Of a stretch of DNA of 64,000 bases, positions 16,890-27,397 are shown piece by piece. The notes beneath the pieces are model-generated. The model did not search any database, was not told where the DNA came from, and saw nothing but the letters and a program-made list of their open reading frames with translations. The DNA is taken from contig NZ_JARHTP010000002.1 in assembly GCF_029223485.1 (NCBI RefSeq), positions 248,001 through 312,000 on the forward strand, written 5' to 3'. The position numbers were made by a program, and so were the translations under genes. The DNA is from Streptomyces coacervatus (GTDB lineage Bacteria; Actinomycetota; Actinomycetes; Streptomycetales; Streptomycetaceae). Position 1 is the first letter of the stretch. Each line of letters starts with the position of its first letter.

Positions 16890-17654
16890 TCAGTGCGCCA
16901 CTGGAGTTGCCCGGGCGTCGGCCCGGGTCACCGAGGACTCCGCCCCTTTCGGAGTCAGCACCCGCTCCGCCAGCAGTCCGAAGACCAGCCCGAAGGAGGT
17001 CCACAGGGTGGCCTGGACGGCCAGGGCCGCCAGGCGGAACTGCCAGAGCAGGGTGGCCGAGAAGTCCTTCGGGACTTCGTTGACGGCCGGCAGGAACGCG
17101 TACGCGAGCCCGACGACGAGGAGGAAGAACGCGCCCGCGGCGAGCGTCGCGTTCCAGTTGCCCAGACGCGGTGCGAGGCGCTTGCCCAGGATGACGGTGG
17201 CGACGGCCAGCAGCACGCTCAGCGCCACCATCAGGAAGTACAGCGTGGTGCGTTTGCCGATGGTGCCGGGGTCGCCGATGGAGGGCGGGTTGGCCGGGTA
17301 CTTCAGGAACGGCACGACGTACACGGCGATCAGGCCGGCGGCCGCCAGGAGCAGCGCGCTCGCGCGCGGCCCGAAGCGGCCGATCCGGCCCAGGGCGAAG
17401 CAGTACGCGAGGGCGGCGATGCCGCCGAACGCGATGCCGTAGACGAGGACACCGGTGGCCAGGCCCGCGGTGGACTGCATCGTGCGGCTGACGACTTCCA
17501 TGCCGTGCTCGTGCGAGTGCGCATCCTCGTAGGAGATGGCCGCGTCGACGCGCGGTTCACCCAGGAAGTAGGCGACGACGAGGGCGAGCAGGCCCGCGGC
17601 GAGTCCCGCGAGCATGCCGCGCACCAGGAGGTTGCGGACTGTTGCGGAGTTCAT
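16890..17654 (-). CDS. cbtA: Cobalt transporter subunit CbtA
   Basis: Integral membrane protein of 254 residues with about five to six hydrophobic segments (starting at VRGMLAGLAAGLLALVVAYF). It belongs to the CbtA family, predicted B12-controlled cobalt uptake proteins. A His/Asp/Glu-containing periplasmic loop, YEDAHSHEHGMEVV (about residues 42-55), lies after the first helix and could bind Co2+. The ATG at 17654 is 22 bases after the cbtB stop. The pair lies behind a cobalamin riboswitch and ends at a strong terminator. Confidence 0.85.
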   Translation of the reverse strand: MNSATVRNLLVRGMLAGLAAGLLALVVAYFLGEPRVDAAISYEDAHSHEHGMEVVSRTMQSTAGLATGVLVYGIAFGGIAALAYCFALGRIGRFGPRASALLLAAAGLIAVYVVPFLKYPANPPSIGDPGTIGKRTTLYFLMVALSVLLAVATVILGKRLAPRLGNWNATLAAGAFFLLVVGLAYAFLPAVNEVPKDFSATLLWQFRLAALAVQATLWTSFGLVFGLLAERVLTPKGAESSVTRADARATPVAH

Positions 17655-17676
17655 GGGCTCGTACGTTCTCCCGGCG

Positions 17677-17898
17677 TCAGTGGCAGGGGAAACCGAGCAG
17701 GTGGCGGGCGTCGTGCACCCACTCGTGCACGTCCGATCCGCTCATCACGGAGGTGGCGCCCTGCTCGGCGCCGACGAAGTAGAGCAGAACCAGCATCAGG
17801 ATGCCGAAGAAGACCGCCCAGGGGACGATCGCGCTGATCGGCAGCTTTGCGGGTACGGCGGTGGGGGTGGTGGTCGGCTGAGCGACAGACTGCGCCAT
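17677..17898 (-). CDS. cbtB: Cobalt transporter subunit CbtB
   Basis: A 73-residue single-span membrane protein: a short Thr/Pro-rich head, a hydrophobic helix (ISAIVPWAVFFGILMLVLLYF) and a C-terminal tail with three His (VHEWVHDARHLLGFPCH has four His in all), the classical CbtB metal-binding tail. ATG 17898 follows an AGGAGGG site by about eight bases; longer frames upstream are riboswitch RNA, not protein. Works with CbtA in cobalt uptake for cobalamin synthesis. Confidence 0.85.
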   Translation of the reverse strand: MAQSVAQPTTTPTAVPAKLPISAIVPWAVFFGILMLVLLYFVGAEQGATSVMSGSDVHEWVHDARHLLGFPCH

Positions 17899-17929
17899 GG
17901 CAGGCCCTCCTGGGGGAACTCGCGTCCCG

Positions 17930-18060
17930 TCTCGGTGGTGCACGCGACGACGGGGCGGGTCTGACTCACCCGGTGCGCACCCAGGGTGCGTACCGGACTT
18001 ACAGTGGCGCGACCGTGCCGGACTTCCACCGGCTTCCGCTGTGCCGTCGTCAATATCCAC
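17930..18060 (-). promoter_or_regulatory. Cobalamin riboswitch of cbtBA
   Basis: On the minus strand the RNA contains GGAAGCCGGTGGAAGTCCGG followed by GCGCCACTGTAA, the conserved core of adenosylcobalamin riboswitches. Nearer the gene a GAGTCAGACCCGCC stretch stands in for the B12 box (AGTCAGAnACCTGCC type). It ends about 30 bases before the cbtB ribosome site, so bound B12 would shut off cobalt uptake by hiding that site or stopping transcription. The exact ends are estimated. Confidence 0.88.
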
Positions 18061-18184
18061 GAGAAGGTACCGCGAAGCAGAGGTGGGGCCAAGAGCGCAC
18101 GGGGCGGCGGCGAGCGCCCCTGGTGAGCCGTTTTCGCCGTCGGATCAAGGGATTTGAAGGAGTGTCGAGGGCGGGAATGGACTT

Positions 18185-18760
18185 ATGACGAGCCGAGTGA
18201 TCTTGATCTCACCTGCGATCACCGCGGCCCTCAGGGAGGCCCGCTTCGACGACGGCTGCCCGCTGGACGCCTCGGGGCTGCGGCAGGCGCAGGCGGCCGC
18301 CGGCACGCTCCCGGCGGCGGAACGGGTCCGGGTCTCCCCCACCGTGCGCTGCCGTGAGACGGCCGGCGCACTCGGCCTCGACGCCGAGGACGCACCGGAG
18401 TTGGCGGGACTGGACGCGGGCCGCTGGCGCGGTGCGACGCTGGCGGAGGTCAGCGAGCGGGAACCTGAGGCGCTGGCCCGCTGGCTGTCGGACCCCGCGG
18501 CCGCACCGCACGGCGGGGAGTCGGTGGCGGCGCTGTGCGACCGGGTGGCGAGCTGGCTGGAGGCCGCGGCGCAGACGCCGGGCCGGACCCTCGCCGTGGT
18601 CGAGCCCGAGGCCGTACGAGCCGCGGTGGTACGGGCCCTCGGGGCGCCGGAGTCGGCGTTCTGGCGTGCCGACGTCCCGCCACTGGCGGCCGTCGAGCTC
18701 AGCGGCAGGTCGGGGCGCTGGAACGTACAGCTCGGCCGGCCGCTTCTCGCCGCGCCGTGA
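18185..18760 (+). CDS. Degenerate histidine phosphatase family protein
   Basis: A 191-residue protein with the phosphoglycerate-mutase/CobC fold outline: the central RVRVSPTVRCRETAGALG (normally SxxxRxxxTA), LAGLDAGRWRG, and PHGGESVAALCDRVASWLE near residue 100-118 align with the family. The N-terminal catalytic LxRHG motif is missing; the equivalent strand reads ILISPAITAALREA, with no Arg-His pair. The second catalytic His near the C-terminus is also not obvious (VVEPEAVRAAV replaces VxHGGxxR). It is therefore probably not a phosphatase. It is divergent from the B12-controlled cbtBA, and active family members include CobC of B12 synthesis, so a regulatory or structural relic in cobalamin metabolism is possible. 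Confidence 0.65.
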   Translation: MTSRVILISPAITAALREARFDDGCPLDASGLRQAQAAAGTLPAAERVRVSPTVRCRETAGALGLDAEDAPELAGLDAGRWRGATLAEVSEREPEALARWLSDPAAAPHGGESVAALCDRVASWLEAAAQTPGRTLAVVEPEAVRAAVVRALGAPESAFWRADVPPLAAVELSGRSGRWNVQLGRPLLAAP

Positions 18761-18763
18761 GCA

Positions 18764-19171
18764 TCAGTTCAGCGTGGCGAGGAAGTCCGTGCACGCCCGT
18801 GCGCAGTCCCGGCCGGCCTGGGCGCCGTCCTCGGCGCCCGGCTGTCCGTCGAAGACGTGCGCGCACTCCAGGCAGACGGTGCGGCACCACTCCACCTGGA
18901 TGCGGATGCCGGCCTCGTCCAGGCTGTTCTGCTCGGACAGCACACGACACGTCGCGTCGCACACCTCCGCGCACATGATGCCCTTGCGCCGTACGAGTTC
19001 CTGCTGCTGCGTCCCGTCCGGATCCACGAGGCTCGCGCGCAGCGCACACACGCGTGCGCACTCCGTGCACGCCTGCGCGCAGGCGAAGCGGTCCTCCAGG
19101 AACCGGAAGAGCTCCTGCTGGGTCTGCGAAGTCACACCTCGCGGGTTGCCGTCCTCGATGGCCTCAAACAC
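18764..19171 (-). CDS. Cys-rich four-helix-bundle copper-binding protein (DUF326)
   Basis: A 135-residue helical protein with 12 Cys spaced as CxxxCxxCxxxC, CxxxCxxxC, CxxxCxxC and CxxxC, the pattern of DUF326/Csp-like cytosolic copper storage proteins in which Cys lining a four-helix bundle bind many Cu(I) ions. No signal peptide. The start may be the GTG at 19171 or a second GTG at 19135; the latter has GAGG close by and gives a 123-residue protein. It lies 63 bases downstream of pyruvate phosphate dikinase on the same strand and could share its message. Confidence 0.75.
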   Translation of the reverse strand: MFEAIEDGNPRGVTSQTQQELFRFLEDRFACAQACTECARVCALRASLVDPDGTQQQELVRRKGIMCAEVCDATCRVLSEQNSLDEAGIRIQVEWCRTVCLECAHVFDGQPGAEDGAQAGRDCARACTDFLATLN

Positions 19172-19234
19172 CGGGAACCGAGTTCCGGCCCGCCCCAGCC
19201 GGGACGGGTCGGGTTCGGTTCGCGCCGGGGCGCT

Positions 19235-21907
<2,673 letters not shown>

Positions 21908-21931
21908 GGCGGCCTCTCAGTCGTGGGGATG

Positions 21932-22834
21932 TCAGTCGTGGGGTACGACGGCCACGGGGCAGCCGACGTGGTGGATGGCGGCGTGGGCGACGGGGCCGGT
22001 GCGCGGGACGGTGGGCCGCTCGGTCAGGCGGCGGCCGACGACGAGCAGGCTCGCCCCGGAGGCGGCCCGCACCAGCACGGACGGCGGGCGGCCCTCGGTC
22101 ACGGTCTCGGCGACCTCGACCTCGGGGTACTTCTCGCGCCACACCTGAAGGACGGCGGTCAGGAAGCCGAGCCATTCCCGGGCCCGGTCCGGACGGTCCA
22201 CCAGGCCGATGTCCCCGGCGCCGAGCCCGATCGGTGAGGGCTGCTGCCAGGCGTGCACGACCTTCAGGCGGGCGCGGCGCAGCCGGGCCTCCTCGAAGGC
22301 GAACTCGATCACCTCGTCGCAGGGGTCGGCGAGGTCGATGCCGAGGACGACGTCCCGGTAGCCGGTGCGGGTGGAGGCGCCGCCGTCGCGGTCCGGCAGA
22401 TGCTCGTCGGCGGCCTCCTCGCCGGCCCGGACGAGGACGACCGGCCGGGCCGCCCGCGCCACCACGCCCAGCGCGACCGAACCGACCAGGAACCCCGTGA
22501 AGCCGCTGAGCCCGCGCGAGCCGAGCACCAACAGGTCGGCCTGCTCGGCCGCCTTCAGCAGGGCGGTGGTCGCGGGACCCTCGACCTGCTCGTAGTCGAG
22601 CTTGACGGCAGGGCAGGTACGGCGGATGCGGTCCTCCGCCTGACGCAGGGACCGCTGTGCAAGGTGCCGCTGGGCGGCTGTGGCGATCTCGCCGTGCTCC
22701 TGACGGGGGTGCCAGTTCCAGGCGTGCACGAGCCGCAGCGGGCGGTCGCGACGTACGGCCTCGCGGGCGGCCCACTCGGCGGCGGCGAGACTCTCGGCGG
22801 AACCGTCGACTCCGGCGATGACGGGCGGAAGCAT
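21932..22834 (-). CDS. Tandem-domain universal stress protein
   Basis: A 300-residue protein of two USP domains (about 1-145 and 160-300), as in mycobacterial Rv2623. The first domain keeps the ATP-binding signature G-x2-G-x9-G-S (GSRGLSGFTGFLVGSV); in the second the motif is degenerate (GRRLTERPTVPRTGPVAHA). Such proteins bind ATP and slow growth under hypoxia; the biochemical output is not known here. ATG 22834 has AGGAGG eight bases upstream. It heads the ppdK unit and is divergent from another USP, sharing a 164-bp promoter region. Confidence 0.88.
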   Translation of the reverse strand: MLPPVIAGVDGSAESLAAAEWAAREAVRRDRPLRLVHAWNWHPRQEHGEIATAAQRHLAQRSLRQAEDRIRRTCPAVKLDYEQVEGPATTALLKAAEQADLLVLGSRGLSGFTGFLVGSVALGVVARAARPVVLVRAGEEAADEHLPDRDGGASTRTGYRDVVLGIDLADPCDEVIEFAFEEARLRRARLKVVHAWQQPSPIGLGAGDIGLVDRPDRAREWLGFLTAVLQVWREKYPEVEVAETVTEGRPPSVLVRAASGASLLVVGRRLTERPTVPRTGPVAHAAIHHVGCPVAVVPHD

Positions 22835-22922
22835 GGTGCGCACCTCCTGCGCTCGGTCTGCTCCTCGCCACCAGCTTCGTCCCGGGGCCTACCGGCGGGT
22901 ATGGGCCGCCAGGGCTCCGACT

Positions 22923-22938
22923 GGGTCCGTTCGGCCCC
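22923..22938. promoter_or_regulatory. Island palindrome, copy 1 (USP/USP divergent promoter)
   Basis: GGGTCCGTTCGGCCCC fits GGGNCC-N4-GGNCCC. It lies 60-75 bases before the rightward USP and 89-104 before the leftward USP/ppdK unit, so one site could serve both directions. Confidence 0.6.
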
Positions 22939-22997
22939 TGCGCACGCCGGGGGCGGGCGGCCAACGTGGAGGGACACGGTCCGGAAGGCGGCACGCC

Positions 22998-23828
22998 ATG
23001 CAACGAGTGATCATCGCCGGGGTCGACCGGTCGGCACGCAGCCGGGCCGCGGCCGACTGGGCCACCCGCGAGGCGCTGCTGCGCGGACTGCCGCTGCGGG
23101 TGGTGCACGTAGTACCGCCCGCCCCCTTGGACCCGGTGGAGCAGTGGCCGTACCGTCCGGCGGCCGTGGCGGACCATGTGGTGGCCGAACTCGTCGAGCG
23201 ACACCCGGCGTTGCGGGCGCAGGGCGAGAGCCACACCGGGATGCCGGCCCCGGTCCTGCGTGCCATGGGCGGGCAGGCGGAGCTGCTCGTGCTCGGCCTG
23301 CGCGGCGAGGGCGGCAGCGCGAGGATCGCGGTGGGCTCCACCGCCGCGGCTCTGGCCGAGGGGTCCGCGGGGCCGGTGGTGCTGGTCCCCGGCCCGCTCG
23401 CCGGCCAGGGTCCCCCGCGGCCGTCCGCCGGTGTGACCGTGGGCGTCGACGTCCGGGCCCCGGTCGGCGGCGCGCTCGACTTCGCCTTCGAGGCGGCCCG
23501 GCTGCGCGGTGCACGGCTGCATGCCGTGTACGCCTGGAAGCTGCCCGCATCCGCCGCCGCTGCGCCCTTCGCCGTCCTGGAGGAGGACCGGGCCACCTGG
23601 GAGGACCAGGAGGTGCAGCTGCTGTCCGACGCGCTGCGGCCGTGGCGCAGGAAGTACCCGGACGTCGACGTCCTGGAGGACGTCGTGCTGTTCACCCCGG
23701 TAGAAGCCCTCGTCCACGCCTCGGAAGGCGCCGAACTGGTGGTGGTCGGACGGCGTTCCGCGCCGGGTGCCACGCTCCGGGAGCTGCTGGAACACTGCCG
23801 GTGCCCGGTCGCCGTCGTCCCGGCGTGA
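22998..23828 (+). CDS. Tandem-domain universal stress protein
   Basis: A 276-residue two-domain USP, divergent from the one at 21932-22834. Domain 1 (IAGVDRSARSRAAADWATREALLRG) has an altered nucleotide signature (GLRGEGGSARIAVGSTAAAL). Domain 2 has DEDRATWEDQE-type sequence shared with the USP at 51144 (EEDRATWEDQEV) and ends CRCPVAVVPA. Compared with canonical USPs the second ATP loop is shortened. ATG 22998 has a GGAAGG site. Its last 110 bases and the following spacer are duplicated in tandem just downstream, leaving a non-coding tail fragment before the hydrogenase protease gene. Confidence 0.85.
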   Translation: MQRVIIAGVDRSARSRAAADWATREALLRGLPLRVVHVVPPAPLDPVEQWPYRPAAVADHVVAELVERHPALRAQGESHTGMPAPVLRAMGGQAELLVLGLRGEGGSARIAVGSTAAALAEGSAGPVVLVPGPLAGQGPPRPSAGVTVGVDVRAPVGGALDFAFEAARLRGARLHAVYAWKLPASAAAAPFAVLEEDRATWEDQEVQLLSDALRPWRRKYPDVDVLEDVVLFTPVEALVHASEGAELVVVGRRSAPGATLRELLEHCRCPVAVVPA

Positions 23829-23861
23829 TCCCGGGAGGATCGGCCCGACGGCTGGGCCGTT

Positions 23862-23972
23862 GCCTCGGAAGACGCCGAACCGGGCCTGATCGGAGGGCAT
23901 TCCGTGCCCGGGTCCACGCTCCGGGAGCTACTCGAGCACTGCCGGTGCCCGTCGCCGTCGTTCCCTCGTGAT
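23862..23972 (+). pseudogene. Duplicated tail fragment of the preceding USP
   Basis: Bases 23862 onward repeat 23718 onward at a 144-bp offset (GCCTCGGAAG, CACGCTCCGGGAGCT and ACTGCCGGTGCCCG are common to both). The copy corresponds to the last 36 or so codons of the USP, but a one-base deletion (CCCGTCGCC against CCCGGTCGCC) breaks the frame and it has no start. The duplication continues through the stop into the spacer, so the promoter region was copied too. Confidence 0.75.
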
Positions 23973-23996
23973 CCGGGGAGGGTCGGCCCCGGCGGT

Positions 23997-24012
23997 TGGG
24001 TCGTTCGGCCCC
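23997..24012. promoter_or_regulatory. Island palindrome, copy 2 (hydrogenase protease/hypF unit)
   Basis: TGGGTCGTTCGGCCCC is a weaker left half with a perfect right half (GGCCCC), 37-52 bases before the maturation protease start. GGCCCC-TGT-GGGGCC overlaps it at 24007-24021. A degenerate duplicate lies near 23842-23861. Confidence 0.5.
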
Positions 24013-24048
24013 TGTGGGGCCGGGTGACGTTGGCGCACCGTGAGGACC

Positions 24049-24555
24049 ATGAGGACGCGGACACGGATCGCCGTCATCGGCGTCGGCAACGAGTTCCGGC
24101 GCGACGACGGCGTGGGCTGGGCCGTGCTCGCCAGGCTGCGCGAGCGCGCCGCGCGGCGGCCGCTGCCGCCGGGCACCGTGCTCGCCACCTGCGACGGCGA
24201 CCCCGGGCGGCTGATCGGGCTGTGGGAGGGCGCGGGCCTCGCGGTGGTCGTGGACGCCGCCCACGCGCACCCTGGCACCCCCGGCCGGGTGCACCGTCTC
24301 GAACTGGACGCCGGGCACCTGGCGCAGCCGCCGACGACCAGCTCGCACGGCCTCGGCCTGGGCGAGGCCGTCGAACTCGCCCGGGCACTGGGCGTGTTGC
24401 CCGACCACCTCGTGGTGTACGCCGTGGAGGGCGCCGAGAGCACGCTCGGCACCTGCCTCTCCCCCACCGTCGAAGCAGCCGTGCAACCACTCGTCCGAGC
24501 CGTCGAGTCCGAGATCGCCCGGCACCCGCAGACCACCGCAGGGAGGCCAGCATGA
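24049..24555 (+). CDS. [NiFe] hydrogenase maturation protease (HycI/HyaD/HoxW type)
   Basis: Endopeptidase that removes the C-terminal peptide of the hydrogenase large subunit after nickel insertion (168 residues). The nickel-sensing GxGNxxxxDDG motif is present as GVGNEFRRDDGVGWAV near residues 13-28, with VVVDAAHAH (second acidic ligand) and SSHGLGLGEAV (His ligand region). ATG 24049 has GTGAGG six bases upstream; the in-frame GTG at 24040 is part of that site. The target should be the large subunit at 30638-32011, which has a suitable tail. The 3' third is tandemly duplicated to form the next small ORF. Confidence 0.88.
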   Translation: MRTRTRIAVIGVGNEFRRDDGVGWAVLARLRERAARRPLPPGTVLATCDGDPGRLIGLWEGAGLAVVVDAAHAHPGTPGRVHRLELDAGHLAQPPTTSSHGLGLGEAVELARALGVLPDHLVVYAVEGAESTLGTCLSPTVEAAVQPLVRAVESEIARHPQTTAGRPA

Positions 24556-24724
24556 CCGTATGGCCCGACGACCCCGTCGTGTACGCCGTGGAGGGCGCCG
24601 AGAGCACGCTCGGCACCGGCCTCTCCCCCACCGTCGAAGCAACCGTGCAACCACTCGTCCGAGCCGTCGAGTCCGAGATCGCCCAGCACCCCCAGACCAC
24701 CGCAGGGAGGCCGGTATGACCGTG
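24400..24724. repeat. 164-bp tandem duplication
   Basis: Unit 1 is about 24400-24563 and unit 2 about 24564-24724. The stretch from GTGTACGCCGTGGAGGGC through GCAGGGAGGCC repeats at a 164-bp offset with few mismatches, which indicates a fairly recent event. Confidence 0.9.
24552..24719 (+). CDS. 55-codon orphan copy of the protease C-terminus
   Basis: A small ORF created by a 164-bp tandem duplication. It begins MTVWPDDPVVYAVEGAES and repeats the last 49 or so residues of the preceding protease with four or five changes (for example Cys to Gly in LGTCLS/LGTGLS). Its ATG overlaps the protease stop (ATGA) and its stop overlaps the hypF start (ATGA), each behind the same GCAGGGAGGCC ribosome site, so it is translationally coupled on both sides and very likely made. 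It lacks all metal-binding residues, so it cannot be a protease. It may be neutral, or may mimic the C-terminal face of the enzyme. Confidence 0.65.
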   Translation: MTVWPDDPVVYAVEGAESTLGTGLSPTVEATVQPLVRAVESEIAQHPQTTAGRPV

Positions 24725-27004
24725 CGGCGCTTCCATGTGGAGGGGATCGTCCAGGGCGTCGGCTTCCGCCCGTTCGTGTACCGCACCGCGTCCGCGCTCG
24801 GTCTGGACGGCTGGGTGGCCAATGTCAACGGGCATGTGGAGGGCGAGGTCACCGGGCCGCCCCGCACGATCGACGAGTTCGCCGCCCGGCTGCGCACGGA
24901 CGCACCGGCTCTCGCCCGGGTGCGCCGCGTCCGGCTGACCGGCGGCGCACCCCGGCCGGCGTACGGCCCTGGTTTCCAGGTGCGGCACAGCTCGCCCGCC
25001 GGTGTGGACACGGCGCCGCGCGAGATCCCGCCCGACGCGGCGATCTGCGACGCCTGCCTGGCCGAGCTGCACGACCCCCGCAACCGCCGCCACCGCTACC
25101 CGTTCATCAACTGCACGGACTGCGGGCCACGCGCCACGATCATCGAGGACCTTCCCTACGACCGGATCCGCACCACCATGCGCCGCTTCCCGCTGTGCGG
25201 CCGGTGCGCCCGCGAGTACGCCGATCCGGCCGACCGGCGCTTCCACGCCGAACCCGTCGCCTGCCCGGCCTGCGGGCCGCAGTTGGCCTGGGAGGAGCTG
25301 CGCGGCGAGGAGGCGCTGCGGGCGGCTGTCAAGGCCGTCGAAGCGGGCGGGATCGTCGCACTGAAGGGTCTCGGCGGCTACCAGCTCGTGTGCGACGCGG
25401 GCGATCCGGCGGCCGTGTCGGAGCTGCGGCGCCGCAAGCACCGTCCGGCGAAACCGTTCGCCGTGATGGTCCGCGACCTCGACACGGCCGTCCGGCTGGC
25501 GCGGATCGGCGCCACGGAGCGGCAGGCCCTGACCTCCCAGGAGCGGCCTGTGGTGCTGCTCGCCCGGCGCCGGTGGCACGGCTCCGACCCGCTGGCCCAC
25601 GAGGTGTACCCCGGCCTCACCCGCGTCGGCCTGTTCCTGCCCACCACCGGCCTGCACCATCTCCTCCTCGACGAGCTGGCCCGCCCGCTCGTGGTCACCA
25701 GCGGCAACCTCAGCGACGAGCCGATCGCCGTCGACGACGCCGAGGCCCGGCGCGCGCTGACCGGTGTCGCGGACGGCTTCCTCACCCACGATCGGCCGAT
25801 CCGGTCCCGCTACGACGACTCGGTGGTGCAGTTCGCCGGCCGGACCCGGATCACGGTGCGCCGGGCCCGCGGGCTCGCCCCCGCCCCCTTGCCGCTGTCC
25901 GTCCGCGAGCCGGTCGCCGGGGCCGGTGCCCAGCTCAAGCACACCTTCACGCTGGCCGCCGACGGGCGGGCCCACCTCGGCCCGCACACGGGAGACCTGG
26001 CCGACCCGGCGGCGCACGACGCGTTCCTGGCGTCGTACGAGCACCTCAAGCGGCTCACCGGCATCGAACCGGCCGTCCTCGCCCACGACCTGCACCCCGG
26101 CTACCTGTCCACGCAGTGGGCCGAGGCGCAGCCGCTGCGCCGGATCGCGGTGCAACACCATCACGCGCACGTGGCCGCCTGCGCGGCCGAGCACGGGGTG
26201 CAGGGGCGCTTCCTCGGTGTCGCCTACGACGGTCTGGGGCTGGGCGACGACGGCACCCTGTGGGGCGGCGAGATCCTCGTCGCCGATCTGAGCGGCTACC
26301 GTCGCGTGGGCAGGTTCGCGACCGCGCCCCTGCCCGGCGGCGACGCGGCGGTACGCCATCCCTCCCGTACGGCCCTTGGCCATCTGTTCGGCGCCGAGAC
26401 GCTGGGCTCCCCGCGCCCGTATCCGTGGCTCACCCGGTCCTTCACGGAGCGGCTCGATCCGGCCGAGGTCGCCGCCGTGCGCACGATGGTCGCGCGAGGC
26501 GTGAACTGTCCGCGCGCGTCGAGTGCCGGTCGGCTCTTCGACACGGTCGCCGCGCTTGTGGGGCTGTGCGATCGGGCCGGTTACGAGGGCGAGGCGGCCG
26601 TCCTGCTGGAAGCGGCGGCGGGCGCCGAGCACGCCGCGGCGCTGGCCCACCGGGTGGTCCGGGCGCAGGGCCTGTGGGTGTACGACCCCGCACCGACGCT
26701 GGCCGATCTGCTGCGGCGGCAGCTGGACGGGGAGCGGGTGGCCCGGCTGGCCGCGGCCTTCCATCTGACGCTCGCGATCGTCACCGCGGAGCTCGTCGCC
26801 CGAGCCGTGGCCGAGGGTGCGCCGCGGACGGTGTGTCTCGGCGGCGGCTGCTTCGTCAACCGGCGGCTGCTGACGGAGGTGAAGCGGCGGCTGCACGCGC
26901 AGGGGCTGCGGGTGCTGGTCGGTGGTCAGGTTCCGGTCGGGGACGGCGGCATCAGTTACGGGCAGGCGGCGGTCGCTGCGGCGCGGCTGGCCCGGGAGGG
27001 GTGA
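24716..27004 (+). CDS. hypF: Hydrogenase maturation carbamoyltransferase HypF
   Basis: Makes thiocarbamate on HypE from carbamoyl phosphate, the source of the CN ligands of the NiFe centre (762 residues, normal). Domains in order: acylphosphatase-like (GIVQGVGFRPFVYRTA, about 10-25), two zinc fingers with CxxC pairs (CDACLAE, CTDCGPR, CGRCARE, CPACGPQ, about 105-190), a YrdC-like domain (ALKGLGGYQLVCDA, KHRPAKPFAVMV), and a Kae1-like domain with the metal-binding HHHAHVAAC stretch and CLGGGCFVNRRLL near the end. Starts inside the stop of the 55-codon ORF and is followed by hypC after six bases. Confidence 0.95.
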   Translation: MTVRRFHVEGIVQGVGFRPFVYRTASALGLDGWVANVNGHVEGEVTGPPRTIDEFAARLRTDAPALARVRRVRLTGGAPRPAYGPGFQVRHSSPAGVDTAPREIPPDAAICDACLAELHDPRNRRHRYPFINCTDCGPRATIIEDLPYDRIRTTMRRFPLCGRCAREYADPADRRFHAEPVACPACGPQLAWEELRGEEALRAAVKAVEAGGIVALKGLGGYQLVCDAGDPAAVSELRRRKHRPAKPFAVMVRDLDTAVRLARIGATERQALTSQERPVVLLARRRWHGSDPLAHEVYPGLTRVGLFLPTTGLHHLLLDELARPLVVTSGNLSDEPIAVDDAEARRALTGVADGFLTHDRPIRSRYDDSVVQFAGRTRITVRRARGLAPAPLPLSVREPVAGAGAQLKHTFTLAADGRAHLGPHTGDLADPAAHDAFLASYEHLKRLTGIEPAVLAHDLHPGYLSTQWAEAQPLRRIAVQHHHAHVAACAAEHGVQGRFLGVAYDGLGLGDDGTLWGGEILVADLSGYRRVGRFATAPLPGGDAAVRHPSRTALGHLFGAETLGSPRPYPWLTRSFTERLDPAEVAAVRTMVARGVNCPRASSAGRLFDTVAALVGLCDRAGYEGEAAVLLEAAAGAEHAAALAHRVVRAQGLWVYDPAPTLADLLRRQLDGERVARLAAAFHLTLAIVTAELVARAVAEGAPRTVCLGGGCFVNRRLLTEVKRRLHAQGLRVLVGGQVPVGDGGISYGQAAVAAARLAREG

Positions 27005-27010
27005 ACGCGT

Positions 27011-27268
27011 ATGTGTCTGGGCATCCCGGGGCGGGTTGTGGAGATCCACGACGATGCGGGGCTGCGGATGGCGACGGTGGATTTTGGCGGGGTTCGGCGC
27101 GAGGTCTGTCTCAGCTGTACGCCGGAGGCGGATGTGGGGTCGTACGTGATCGTGCATGTCGGGTTTGCGATCACCTTGGTCGATGAGGTTGAGGCGGGGC
27201 GGACGCTTGATGTGCTGCGGGCCATGGCTGGAGCCGTGGAAGGGGAACTGGGCGAATCCCTTCCGTAA
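27011..27268 (+). CDS. hypC: Hydrogenase assembly chaperone HypC
   Basis: An 85-residue OB-fold chaperone. It begins MCLGIPGRV, with the essential Cys2 that carries the Fe(CN)2CO unit with HypD and hands it to the large subunit. It continues with MATVDFGGVRREVCLSCTPEA and GSYVIVHVGFAI, both family hallmarks. Six bases after hypF and the last gene of the first hydrogenase transcription unit; a hairpin repeat follows. Confidence 0.94.
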   Translation: MCLGIPGRVVEIHDDAGLRMATVDFGGVRREVCLSCTPEADVGSYVIVHVGFAITLVDEVEAGRTLDVLRAMAGAVEGELGESLP

Positions 27269-27299
27269 TCGGGGTGGTCCGGGTCGTGTCGAATCCGCG

Positions 27300-27372
27300 G
27301 GTCGCAGGGGGTTGGTCGCGCCCACGCGGCGGAGCCGCATATCGACACAGCCCCGCGCCCCTTTCAGGGGCG
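27300..27372. repeat. Streptomyces-type intergenic hairpin repeat, copy 2
   Basis: The stretch with CGCCCACGCGGCGGAGCCGC, ATATCGACACAGCCCCGCG and the hairpin CGCCCCT-TTC-AGGGGCG (27356-27372) is, to my knowledge, one of the most frequent intergenic repeats in Streptomyces. It lies between hypC and the hydrogenase subunit genes and probably attenuates or ends the first message. Related to 9931-10013 in the opposite orientation. Confidence 0.65.
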
Positions 27373-27397
27373 TTGCAGGTCCGGTCGGCTTGTTCAG

